Assembly: GCF_900890425.1 (NCBI RefSeq)
Contig: NZ_CAAHFG010000001.1
Coordinates: 558,001 to 622,000, forward strand
Length of the DNA stretch: 64,000 nucleotides
DNA from: Pontiella desulfatans
GTDB lineage: Bacteria > Verrucomicrobiota > Kiritimatiellia > Kiritimatiellales > Pontiellaceae
Direction: 5' to 3'
Shown one piece after another: positions 29,433-37,700 of the stretch. The notes under the pieces were generated by a model. The model saw only the letters and a program-made list of their open reading frames with translations, did not search any database and was not told the DNA's origin. The stretch's first letter is position 1. Every line of letters begins with the position of its first letter. Made by a program: the position numbers and the translations under genes.

Positions 29433-30206
29433 ATGGAAAATCTATTCTGGCATATCAATCTGGCTGAAAAACCGACCTGTCATTACATCGGCACCGGAAT
29501 CTCGGAAGAACACCACAACAGGATCTATTGCCTGCCGAACCTGTGGTGCCTTCATCTGTACGACTTTGAGGGGACGCTGACCATGGAGGAGGGGTGTCTC
29601 GATGTGCACCCGGGCGACATCGGGTTCATCCCTCCCGGAAAAACCGTGACCTATGCCGTATATGGAACCGGCGTTCATCTGGCCTGCCATTTTTATATGG
29701 GCGGAGGGAGCAGACCGCCCCGGACCCTGCCGGCCATGATGCCGTCCGGAGCGCTCTATCCTGAGTTTTCGGAAGCCTTCCGGAAAATACTTCATCTTCA
29801 TGCGGCCAGCCCGTTTGCGGCGGACATCAAACTTTGGGATGTATTGCTGGATGCAGAACGGATGGGACAACGGGTTCAGCAACGGGAAAATGCGCTGCAT
29901 CCTGCGCTGGAAAAATGCCTCCAGTATATTGAACTCAACCTTGCGGCGAAACTCAGTGTTGCGGAGCTGATTGGGCTTGCGGGCGTTTCGCATCCCTATC
30001 TTGTTCGACTCTTCAAGGAGCATCAGGACTGCACGATCACCGAATATATCCAGCAGCGGCGCATGACCAAAGCGCGGCACCTCTTAACCGAGACCGATCA
30101 ACCCGTCAAATCCGTCGCCATCGATTGCGGCTTCACCGACCTGCAGTATTTCAATAAATGCGTCCGTAAAGCCTTCGGCATTTCTCCTCGGGCAATGAGG
30201 GGATAA
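29433..30206 (+). CDS. AraC-family transcriptional regulator
   Basis: 257 residues. The ATG at 29433 is preferred over a TTG at 29394, which would put the direct repeat inside the gene; the ribosome binding site is weak. The N-terminal half is a cupin-like sensor (LDVHPGDIGFIPPGKTVTYAV); the C-terminal half has the double helix-turn-helix: LSVAELIGLAGVSHPYLVRL, then PVKSVAIDCGFTDLQYFNKC and FGISPRAMRG. It is divergent from the UroD-oxidoreductase-GH86-like operon and probably controls it in response to a sugar. Confidence 0.85.
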   Translation: MENLFWHINLAEKPTCHYIGTGISEEHHNRIYCLPNLWCLHLYDFEGTLTMEEGCLDVHPGDIGFIPPGKTVTYAVYGTGVHLACHFYMGGGSRPPRTLPAMMPSGALYPEFSEAFRKILHLHAASPFAADIKLWDVLLDAERMGQRVQQRENALHPALEKCLQYIELNLAAKLSVAELIGLAGVSHPYLVRLFKEHQDCTITEYIQQRRMTKARHLLTETDQPVKSVAIDCGFTDLQYFNKCVRKAFGISPRAMRG

Positions 30207-30629
30207 TCAGTCTGCCACTTAACGCTGCGGGCTAGGAATTTATTCTTCCGGAAGTGGCCGGCCTTTGGTTTCCGGGGCCTATATGACCGTTACCGGAACA
30301 CAGTCCGGGATTTCTCCGTCCAGCACACATAAGAATCGTTCTCTTTAAGTCATGGATTCTAGTTCCCTTTTTACCACCCGCTGCGCTAGAGGACACAGAG
30401 GCACTGAGTTTCCGGTTTCTCTGTGTCTCCGTACAACTATCCGTCAATTTCTTGTTTTCCTGGCAATTTTTTTTACCACCCGCTGCGCTAGAGGACTCTG
30501 AGGCACAGAGGGTTAGGATGCTCTGTGTCTCTGAGATCTCTGTGGTAAAAAATCCGTGTCTTCGGTGTTCATCTGTAGCTTCAAATAATTTGGTTGCGGC
30601 ACCGCTGCTCCAGGCGCTCTGTGGTTGAA
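30207..30629. repeat. Gene-free region with two degenerate 'CACAGAG' hairpins
   Basis: No gene. ACCACCCGCTGCGCTAGAGG occurs twice in direct orientation (near 30371 and 30473). Each copy is followed by a palindromic GAGGC-ACAGAG/CTCTGTGTCTC stem, and the second ends CTCTGTGGTAAAAAA. They are related to the ~120-bp elements at 9868 and 39880 but lack their conserved outer flanks. The end of the region may hold the terminator of the convergent genes. Confidence 0.65.
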
Positions 30630-31412
30630 TTATATGCCTGCGGGAGCCAGATCCCGGATCCAGATGTTGCGGTATTCCACCGGGCTGCCGTGCCCTTGGA
30701 GGAAGAAGGGGCGTTTAGCTTCGTGCACTTCGTAGGGGAGCACCTGGTTGTGCTTGGTTGGCCCGGTGATTTCCGTGTTGATATGGACGAACACGCCGTT
30801 GTGGATGACCGAGATGCGAGCCGGCTTAACCAGCTCACCGCCGTTGAACACCGGCGCCGTGAAATGGATGTCGTAGCTCTGCCATTCGCCGGGTTTGCGG
30901 CAGGCGTTGAACAGGGGCGGGGTCTGTCCATAGACCGCCGCCGCGGAACCGTCGGCATAGAGTTCAACGGAGTAGGAATCGAAAACCTGCAGTTCATATT
31001 TTCCCATCAGGAAAATTCCGCTGTTGCCGGAATTGTTGATCTTGTTTGTGTTGATCTCCGTTGGAGCCCGCCACTCAATGTGCAGCTGGCAGTCGCCGAA
31101 GGCGTCTTGGGTTGAAAGGCCGCCGGCGAGCCGGATCGCGCCATGCTCGATCGTGCATTTGTTCGGAGCAAACTTTTCCAGCGAGGTGCCTCCGAACAGG
31201 ACGATCGCATCGGATGGCGCCGGAGCCATCCCCGTGTATTCACCGGGAATGACGCGCGGTGGCTGCGGCCGGTCGACCTGGTGGACGATCCATTTTTGTC
31301 CGGGAATTTTAGGCGTCCAGGTCACGCCCGGACTTTTGTATGTATGGAATCCTTCTTCGGCCAATGTTGCGGATGAAATCAGCAGTGCAGTATGGATGAT
31401 CCATCGTTTCAT
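30630..31412 (-). CDS. Secreted DUF1080 protein (3-keto-disaccharide hydrolase domain)
   Basis: 260 residues from the ATG at 31412 (GAGGT box; signal peptide MKRWIIHTALLISSATLA). A single concanavalin-like DUF1080 domain: AIVLFGGTSLEKF, QLHIEWRAP, NSGNSGIFLMGKYELQVFDS, PGEWQSYDIHFTAP, ISVIHNGVFVH and FFLQGHGSPVEYRNIWIRDL. The domain family includes 3-keto-glycoside hydrolases that act after a Gfo/Idh/MocA oxidoreductase has made the 3-keto sugar. Such an oxidoreductase is the gene directly upstream, so the pair makes biochemical sense. Confidence 0.85.
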   Translation of the reverse strand: MKRWIIHTALLISSATLAEEGFHTYKSPGVTWTPKIPGQKWIVHQVDRPQPPRVIPGEYTGMAPAPSDAIVLFGGTSLEKFAPNKCTIEHGAIRLAGGLSTQDAFGDCQLHIEWRAPTEINTNKINNSGNSGIFLMGKYELQVFDSYSVELYADGSAAAVYGQTPPLFNACRKPGEWQSYDIHFTAPVFNGGELVKPARISVIHNGVFVHINTEITGPTKHNQVLPYEVHEAKRPFFLQGHGSPVEYRNIWIRDLAPAGI

Positions 31413-31433
31413 GACGTACCTCAATTGTATTTT

Positions 31434-31498
31434 GTTTAGACGGGATAACAGGATCTTAAGGATTATATTCATCCAGTTCCTCCTGTAATCCTGTCAAA
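31434..31498. repeat. 'CAGGAT' inverted-repeat element
   Basis: Sixty-odd bases with arms GATAACAGGATCTTAAGGAT and near-complement ATCCTGTCA, between the oxidoreductase and DUF1080 genes. This is a dispersed hairpin type common in PVC and related genomes. It may act as an intercistronic mRNA hairpin. Confidence 0.6.
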
Positions 31499-31503
31499 AA
31501 GAA

Positions 31504-32805
31504 CTATGCGTTCATCCAATCGGTGGATGCCTTGCGGGAGCGCAGCGCGTTGGCCTCGGCATCGCCGGGGAACTCTTCGGTTGCCGGATCCCATTTGACG
31601 GTACGGTCGAGCTTCATCGCGATGGAGCCGGTGAGCAGGGTGGTGCTGAGGCGATGCAGGTCTTCGGCATCATAGTTCGGCTTCGCACCCTTCAGGACTA
31701 CATCGAGGAAATTGCGCTGCTCATACGGCGGCATGTTCCAGATTTTGCTGTCTTCGTAGGTGCCCTTCAGGATCTTCTTGTCGTGCGCCATCAGCTGTCC
31801 GCGCCATCCATCGCAGCCGCACCAGCCTTTGGTGCCGTAGAACATGATGCGCGGCTGGGAGGAAATCACATTCATGGTGACCCCGTTTGCATACGTGAAT
31901 TTCAGGTCAAAATAGTTCGGCACATCGTTCATCGAATCTTTCGGGGTGATGTGTTTGATGGGTTCCACCTTCACGGCGCTGGTGCGTTCCGAAAAGTTGG
32001 CCACTTGGGCGGTATCGCAGAGGTGCATGCCCCAGTCCGTCAGCACGCCGGCCGCAAAGGCATCCTGCTGGCGCCAGGCCTGGGGGTCGGTGCGGTTCGC
32101 CGTGTAGGGCTTGTATGGGGCCGGCCCCAGCCACATCGGATAGTTGATGTCTGCCGGAACAGGGGTTTCGGGCAGGTTCGGATAGGACCAGGATTTATAG
32201 GGCAGCCCCACATCGATTTTGATCAGGTCGCCGATCGCGCCGTTGCGGACGGCTTCGGCCAGTTTGTAGTAGTGAATCACCGCGCGGTCTTCGAGGCCGA
32301 CGGTGAAGACCTTACCGGTTTGCTTCTGCACGTTCACCAGTTCGCGGCCTTCGGCAATGGTGAGGGTTGGCTTTTCGCTGATGACATGCTTGCCGGCTTT
32401 CATGGAGAGAATGGAGAGCGGCACGTGCCAGTGGTCGGGGGTGGAAATGCAGACGGCATCGATGTCTTTGCGGGCGAGCAGATCGCGGAAGTCGGGGATG
32501 CCGGCGCAGCCTTGCTCTCCATAATGCGCGTTGACGATGTTCTGGGCGTTGGCCTGGTTCTTGGCTTTGACATCGCAGACGGCCACCACCCGGCAATCCT
32601 TTTCCTGAAGGAAGCTCTTCATGTTGACCTGGGTGCCTTGGTTGCCGACTCCAATAAAACCCATCGCAAGGAGGTTGGAAGGGGCTTCCGCGCCGAGCAC
32701 CTTGGAGGGGACAATGGCCGGGAACGCAAGCGCGCTTCCGGTCAGCAACCCCGCCTTGAGGGAACTGCGACGTGAGAGGGTGGATCTGCTTTTTTCTGTT
32801 TTCAT
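31504..32805 (-). CDS. Gfo/Idh/MocA-family oxidoreductase with Tat-like leader
   Basis: 433 residues. Leader STLSRRSSLKAGLLTGSALA is a twin-arginine-type signal, so the enzyme is probably exported folded with its cofactor. Rossmann motif AMGFIGVGNQGTQVN; VVAVCDVK; STPDHWHVPLSILSMKAGKH; ISEKPTLT (Lys of EKP); GVLTDWGMHLCDTAQVA. The next gene downstream is a DUF1080 protein, which suggests the oxidative 3-keto route for glycoside cleavage. An AraC regulator lies 76 bases upstream on the same strand. Confidence 0.87.
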   Translation of the reverse strand: MKTEKSRSTLSRRSSLKAGLLTGSALAFPAIVPSKVLGAEAPSNLLAMGFIGVGNQGTQVNMKSFLQEKDCRVVAVCDVKAKNQANAQNIVNAHYGEQGCAGIPDFRDLLARKDIDAVCISTPDHWHVPLSILSMKAGKHVISEKPTLTIAEGRELVNVQKQTGKVFTVGLEDRAVIHYYKLAEAVRNGAIGDLIKIDVGLPYKSWSYPNLPETPVPADINYPMWLGPAPYKPYTANRTDPQAWRQQDAFAAGVLTDWGMHLCDTAQVANFSERTSAVKVEPIKHITPKDSMNDVPNYFDLKFTYANGVTMNVISSQPRIMFYGTKGWCGCDGWRGQLMAHDKKILKGTYEDSKIWNMPPYEQRNFLDVVLKGAKPNYDAEDLHRLSTTLLTGSIAMKLDRTVKWDPATEEFPGDAEANALRSRKASTDWMNA

Positions 32806-32881
32806 GATGAACGGTCTACCATGGGAATGTTCGCTTTGCTAAGCGTAATATTTTTCCAAAAGTTGCACTATTGTCGCATGC

Positions 32882-33697
32882 TCATTTCCGCAGGGATCCG
32901 GGGGACATGCCGGTTTCCTTCCTGAACTGCCGGATGAAGAACGGGACGTCGCGGTAGCCCAGCGAGTCGGCGATTTCGGTGATCGGGCAGTTGGACGTTC
33001 CCAGCATCTGGACGGCCTGGGCGATGCGATGCTCAATCACGTAGCGGTTTGGGGCATTGCCGGTGATGCGGTTGAACCAGCGGGTCAGCTGGGAGCGGGA
33101 GAGTCCGGTTGAATCGCACATGACCTCCACCCGCCAGTCGCGGCCGGGATCGTGTTTGATGTTTTCAATCAGCTCCTCCACCTTCTGCTGGACTGCGCCC
33201 ACCGGCCCGCAGGCCAGGTTTTGCTCCAGGAGGTGGTATAATTGTAGCAATGCGGTTTCCGTGTGCCGGGTTGAACGTTCATCGTCCTTCTGCCTGCGTT
33301 TGACCGCGTATGCGGCCACTTCCTCGAAAAGGCTGACCTCGCGGATCGGGGTGTGGATGAGTTCGCCGGAGGCTTCGGTTGCCGGCAGTTCCGCAAAATG
33401 GGCCGCAAACATCGTGACCGGTTTGTCGTCGAGGGCATGGCCGGAGAGTCGCTGCCCCGGCAGGAACAGAAAGCAGGTCCCCTTGGTTGCTTCATGGGTT
33501 TGGCCGTTCAATGCATAGCGGATGCGGCCGCCCATCACATACTGAAGCGTCAGCACCTGGACTTCCACCTCCCACGTCCAGTTTTTCATGTTATGGAGGA
33601 TGTAGGGGGTGATGCGCGACGGCGAATCCGGGAACACCGGACGGTCTTCCTCATAGAACGGAGTCTGGAACTTCAGTGGTTGAAACGGTTTTTTCAT
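32882..33697 (-). CDS. AraC-family transcriptional regulator
   Basis: 271 residues. N-terminal cupin-like sensor (YVMGGRIRYALNGQTHEATK, then CFLFLPGQRLSGHAL). The C-terminal double helix-turn-helix has WRVEVMCDSTGLSRSQLTRW and PITEIADSLGYRDVPFFIRQ, ending ETGMSPGSLRK. It is divergent from the sulfatase at 33908 and precedes the oxidoreductase/DUF1080 pair, so it could regulate either or both. Two TGGACA sequences in the shared 210-bp gap are candidate binding sites. Confidence 0.87.
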   Translation of the reverse strand: MKKPFQPLKFQTPFYEEDRPVFPDSPSRITPYILHNMKNWTWEVEVQVLTLQYVMGGRIRYALNGQTHEATKGTCFLFLPGQRLSGHALDDKPVTMFAAHFAELPATEASGELIHTPIREVSLFEEVAAYAVKRRQKDDERSTRHTETALLQLYHLLEQNLACGPVGAVQQKVEELIENIKHDPGRDWRVEVMCDSTGLSRSQLTRWFNRITGNAPNRYVIEHRIAQAVQMLGTSNCPITEIADSLGYRDVPFFIRQFRKETGMSPGSLRK

Positions 33698-33760
33698 GGC
33701 CCGATGTGATCCTTGTTCAGAGGACTAACATTGAAGGTTAAATGTTCACAACTGCTCTTT

Positions 33761-33777
33761 TGGACAGGATCTGGACA
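33761..33777 (+). promoter_or_regulatory. TGGACA direct repeat, possible AraC operator
   Basis: TGGACA at 33761-33766 and 33772-33777, one helical turn apart, inside TTTTGGACAGGATCTGGACA in the divergent gap between the AraC regulator and the sulfatase. Operator role is inferred from position and spacing. Confidence 0.4.
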
Positions 33778-33825
33778 TTTTGTGCCGGATCGTTTGGCTT
33801 GGATTGCCGTAAGGTTGAAGGCCTA

Positions 33826-33841
33826 GGCCTTTTAGATAGGT
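33826..33841 (+). promoter_or_regulatory. GGCCTTTTAGATAGGT motif
   Basis: Near-identical to 13492-13507 and lying 67 bases upstream of the sulfatase start. See the related palindrome at 6041-6056. Confidence 0.4.
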
Positions 33842-33907
33842 TCGCGAGGGGAGGAAACATGAGACGTTTGCCGTCTCTTTAGTGAATGGTTATTTAGGAG
33901 AGTTGAT

Positions 33908-35782
33908 GTGAAACCGTCAGGGATCATTTTTTTCAGCGGTGCGTTGCTTGCCGCGAGCGCATGGGCGAAGGCGGATTCGCCGGCGACGGGCTTGTCGAAA
34001 CCCAACATTATCGTCTATTTCGCGGACGACATCAGTGCGCGCGAACTGCCGGTCTACGGATCGGCGGTGTGGAGCAAGCCGGAACGGGGCGATACCTCGG
34101 ATCCGGCGTTGCGGGCCGTGACCCCCGTGCTGGACCGGCTGGCAACGGAAGGCTGCTGGATCAAGACCGCGTGGGCGGCCTGCGTCTGCAACCCCAGCCG
34201 CGCCATGATGATGTCCGGCCGATACGCACACATCACCAAATGGTGGAACAACAAGGACAAGGGGCTTTCCTACGACGAGCAGGGGAAGCTTTCCACCTAT
34301 CCCGTGTACGAGAGTTCGCCGCTGCTGATCGGGCACGTTGCGCAAAAAGCGGGCTATGGCACCTACTGGTCCGGGAAAACCCAGATGGCGGGGGGATACG
34401 CCGAGCACGGCTTCGACGAAGGGTGCTTCACCCCGGGCAGCCTGAGCGACACGGACAACCCCTATACCGACCTCAAGCACGTGTATAAAAAGGTCAATGG
34501 CGAAAAGGTGCTGGTCAATGTGGACAACGGCGAAATCTGCGACACCTATCTGCAGCATGGCTGGAACTTTTGCCCCCACGTTAAGCTAATGAACCATCCG
34601 ACCGATCCCGGCAAGACGGTCTGGTGGCCGAATACACCGGAAGCGAAGAAGCGTTTCGGGCTGTCCACCTTCGGCCCGGATGTGGAGCAGGCGTTTTCCA
34701 TCGATTTCATGGAACGCATGCACCAGCAGGGCAAGCCGTTCTTTATCTACCACACCACCCATCTCGGACACGGCGCGTGGGACTGGCTTACGCCCGCAAA
34801 CGGCCAGTGTTGGCCCGGTACGCCGAAGATTGCCTGGGAGGGGGGAAGATACACGCGCACCGAGCCGGTTGTGACCGGCGACAACGGGGTCTACGACCTG
34901 CACGGAACCATCACGGAGCCGGGCATGCACAGCCATATCAACTACATCGACTACCAGATCTGGCGGTATCGGCAGAAGCTGGAGGAAATGGGCATTGCCG
35001 AAAACACCGTCATTGTTTTCTGTGCCGACAATGGCTCGGCCGAATACGGCAAGAACAAGGGCGAGCAGCAGAAGGGCTGCCACGTGCCGATGATCATCTA
35101 CGCGCCGGGCATGAAAAAACAGGGCGGTCAGGATGTGCTCGTCAGCCTGGCCGACATCATGCCGACCATCGCCGACCTGGTCGGGTTTGAGATTCCGGCC
35201 GATTATGAAGTCAACGGGAAAAGCCTGGTGCCGTTCCTTTATACCGACGGGAAGGAGCACCGCGACTGGCTCTATACCCAGCGCGGCCCCGAGCAGCTGA
35301 TCCGCGGAACGCACGTCCTCAAGGACGGGCGGGACCAATGGTGGAACGTTGCCGATAACCCGGCCGACCTGATCAGTTTCTCGGAAATCAGGGAGTGGGG
35401 CGGCGTTTCGGAAGTCCACCGCGCGGAGCGCGAGGAGCTGCTGCACATCCTGCCGGATTTCGATCTGTATTATGAGGAGTTCAATGCCCCCGGCGTTCCC
35501 GGAGGGTCAACCTTCAACCCGAAACGCTACGGCCGCAAGCCCGAAGAGGTGGCAAAGCCGGCCCCTCCGGCAAAAAAGGAACCTCCGCGTTCCATGCCGT
35601 CCGCCACCCCGAAGGGGCAGGGGAAAACGAAGGACGCCTTCTGCAGCTGGAAAAAGACCGAGATGGAGAAGAAGGGCAAAACCTATGTCCAGGCCCAGGT
35701 CGAAAAGCTGTTCGATCAGATCGATGCCAACCAGGATGGCCTTGCAACCAAGGAAGAGCAAAAGGCGTATTACGCAAAATAG
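33908..35782 (+). CDS. Secreted S1-family sulfatase with C-terminal EF-hand
   Basis: 624 residues from a GTG start with a TAGGAG box. Signal peptide to about 20; metal site [12 protein letters not shown]; active site [14 protein letters not shown] with C94 as formylglycine precursor; VFCADNGSAEYG. It is colinear with the sulfatase at 17505-19136 but carries about 80 extra C-terminal residues: a proline-rich linker (KPAPPAKKEPPRSMP) and an EF-hand loop DANQDGLATKEE with all usual calcium ligands. The EF-hand may give calcium-dependent stability or anchoring (inference). First gene of a three-sulfatase run. Confidence 0.92.
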   Translation: MKPSGIIFFSGALLAASAWAKADSPATGLSKPNIIVYFADDISARELPVYGSAVWSKPERGDTSDPALRAVTPVLDRLATEGCWIKTAWAACVCNPSRAMMMSGRYAHITKWWNNKDKGLSYDEQGKLSTYPVYESSPLLIGHVAQKAGYGTYWSGKTQMAGGYAEHGFDEGCFTPGSLSDTDNPYTDLKHVYKKVNGEKVLVNVDNGEICDTYLQHGWNFCPHVKLMNHPTDPGKTVWWPNTPEAKKRFGLSTFGPDVEQAFSIDFMERMHQQGKPFFIYHTTHLGHGAWDWLTPANGQCWPGTPKIAWEGGRYTRTEPVVTGDNGVYDLHGTITEPGMHSHINYIDYQIWRYRQKLEEMGIAENTVIVFCADNGSAEYGKNKGEQQKGCHVPMIIYAPGMKKQGGQDVLVSLADIMPTIADLVGFEIPADYEVNGKSLVPFLYTDGKEHRDWLYTQRGPEQLIRGTHVLKDGRDQWWNVADNPADLISFSEIREWGGVSEVHRAEREELLHILPDFDLYYEEFNAPGVPGGSTFNPKRYGRKPEEVAKPAPPAKKEPPRSMPSATPKGQGKTKDAFCSWKKTEMEKKGKTYVQAQVEKLFDQIDANQDGLATKEEQKAYYAK

Positions 35783-35791
35783 GAGAGGCGC

Positions 35792-37603
35792 ATGATGAAA
35801 CATAGTTTTTACCTGACACTGCTGATCGCAGGATCGGCTTTCGCGAAGACGCAGCCCAATGTGCTGTGGGTTCTGACCGACGACCACCGCTACGACTCGA
35901 TCCGCGCATTCAATCAAATGATGACCGGCGACGAGATGAGCCCGCTGGGTTATGTGGAGTCGCCGAGCACCGACAAGCTGGCGGAAATGGGCACGACCTT
36001 CATCAATACCTATTGCCATGCGCAGGGCTGTGCGCCGTCGCGGGCGTCGATGCACCTCGGGCGCTATCCGTTCCGCTCCGGGATCTATGAGTTCGAGTGG
36101 TTCAACAAGGATACCGAGCATTGGAAACCCTCGCTGCCCGAGCAGATGGCCGCGCTGGGCTACCAGACCTTCCACGTGGGCAAGCTGGGCGTGCGCGTCC
36201 GCACCACCAACAGGAACGGAAAATTCGGGACCCACCAAATCTACCAGCAGGATATCAGCTTCCATAGAATGTTCGATGAAGGCCTGACCGGTTGGAGCAA
36301 AGGCGAGGTAACCGAGGTGGCCGGGATTAAACTGGACAAACCTACCCATTGCGACTGGTTGCGGACGCTGGAAGGGACGTGGGAATATACCGGTTATGAA
36401 CTCAACAAAATCGCCGGGCTCGAAAACCACAGCAAGCAGGTCGATGAAAAATACGACATCCTGCGCAAGTATGCATCTCCGGAGGAAAAACAGCCGGGCT
36501 ATGGCGAGATCATCGGCGGCGTCAGTTCCCAGCCGGCCGGAAAAAACCGCGACGGCCGCTATACGACCGAGCTGGTCCGCTTCCTGGAAAACCCCAGCCA
36601 AACACTGGCCGTCGGCTCGCAGACCTTTACCGGCGTGAACCCAAGCAAGCCGCTGTTCGCCAACATTGGCTACGATTTCCCGCACACCCCGGTGCTGCCG
36701 CCAAAATCGTTCCGGGATCGCTTCCTCAAAAAGAAATACACCATTCCGGTGGTCGATAAGGATGAGTTCGGCAAGCTGCCGCCGCAGTTGCAGGGCCTCA
36801 TCAAAAAGGCGGCGTCGGAACACTATTCCGATGCAGACAAGCAGCAGATGGTTCAGGACTATTATGCCTACTGCGCATACGGCGACCACCTCATTGGCGA
36901 GGCGGTCGAGGCGTTCCTGGCCTACAGCAAAAAGCAGAAGCAACCGTGGATGATCGTCTATGTCTGCGGCGACCATGGATGGCGGCTCAACGAGCATGGA
37001 TCCATCTATAAGTTCGCCCCGTGGAAAACCGACGCGCTCGATCCGATCATTGTCGTCTCCTCCGACAAGAAGCGGTTTCCCGCCGGCAAGGTCGTCACCG
37101 ACCTGACCGAATTCGTCGATATTGCGCCCACCATCATGGCGGCCGGCGGCGCCAACCTGGAACAGCCGCAGTATGCCTACCTCGATGGCTACGACCTCGC
37201 CAAGGTCACCTCCGGCGAGCTGGAACCCCGCGACTACATCGTTGGTGAAAGCCATGCCGTAACCGGGCCGCGCGCAACGCTGCGCACCCCGGACTACATG
37301 TTTTCCATCAAGTCCCGCCCGAAGAACAAAATGGGCGGAAAGGACATGAAGTGGGCCATGACCGCCTCATACAAAGACCTCGAACCGGTGCTCTACGACA
37401 TGAAGCGCGATCCGGACGAACTCAACAACCTCGCCTTCAATCCGGAGTACAAAGGCATTGCGATGAAAATGAAGGATAAGCTGCTCAATATCGTGATCGG
37501 CGACAACCGCGTGGAAGTAATCTGGAATGCCAAAGGCGACGGAACCGAGGTCTCCCGCAGCAACTTCGCCCCCGGCGCGGACGATAAAAAACTTAAACTC
37601 TAA
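35792..37603 (+). CDS. Secreted S1-family sulfatase
   Basis: 603 residues. Signal peptide MMKHSFYLTLLIAGSAFA; metal site VLWVLTDDHRYD; active-site GCAPSRASMHLGR with C80; FHVGKLGVRVR in place of the common GKWH block; VYVCGDHGWRLNEHG near the C-terminal metal site. It is longer than most S1 enzymes, with an insertion at about 160-260. An AGGAG box precedes the start, nine bases after the previous stop. Same operon as the flanking sulfatases. Confidence 0.9.
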   Translation: MMKHSFYLTLLIAGSAFAKTQPNVLWVLTDDHRYDSIRAFNQMMTGDEMSPLGYVESPSTDKLAEMGTTFINTYCHAQGCAPSRASMHLGRYPFRSGIYEFEWFNKDTEHWKPSLPEQMAALGYQTFHVGKLGVRVRTTNRNGKFGTHQIYQQDISFHRMFDEGLTGWSKGEVTEVAGIKLDKPTHCDWLRTLEGTWEYTGYELNKIAGLENHSKQVDEKYDILRKYASPEEKQPGYGEIIGGVSSQPAGKNRDGRYTTELVRFLENPSQTLAVGSQTFTGVNPSKPLFANIGYDFPHTPVLPPKSFRDRFLKKKYTIPVVDKDEFGKLPPQLQGLIKKAASEHYSDADKQQMVQDYYAYCAYGDHLIGEAVEAFLAYSKKQKQPWMIVYVCGDHGWRLNEHGSIYKFAPWKTDALDPIIVVSSDKKRFPAGKVVTDLTEFVDIAPTIMAAGGANLEQPQYAYLDGYDLAKVTSGELEPRDYIVGESHAVTGPRATLRTPDYMFSIKSRPKNKMGGKDMKWAMTASYKDLEPVLYDMKRDPDELNNLAFNPEYKGIAMKMKDKLLNIVIGDNRVEVIWNAKGDGTEVSRSNFAPGADDKKLKL

Positions 37604-37607
37604 CTTG

Positions 37608-37690
37608 AGTGACTTAACCGCGAAGACGCTAAGGCGCGAAGAAGGGAGAACCTTTGTTTCTTTGCGACTTTGCGGTCAATAAATTCGGAG
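37608..37690. repeat. 'CCGCGAAGACGC' hairpin repeat
   Basis: ACCGCGAAGACGCTAAGGCG on the left and near-complement TTTGCGACTTTGCGGT on the right form a stem between two sulfatase genes. Another type of dispersed palindromic repeat; its last bases are next to the GGAG box of the following gene. Confidence 0.6.
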
Positions 37691-37700
37691 AATCCGATAC

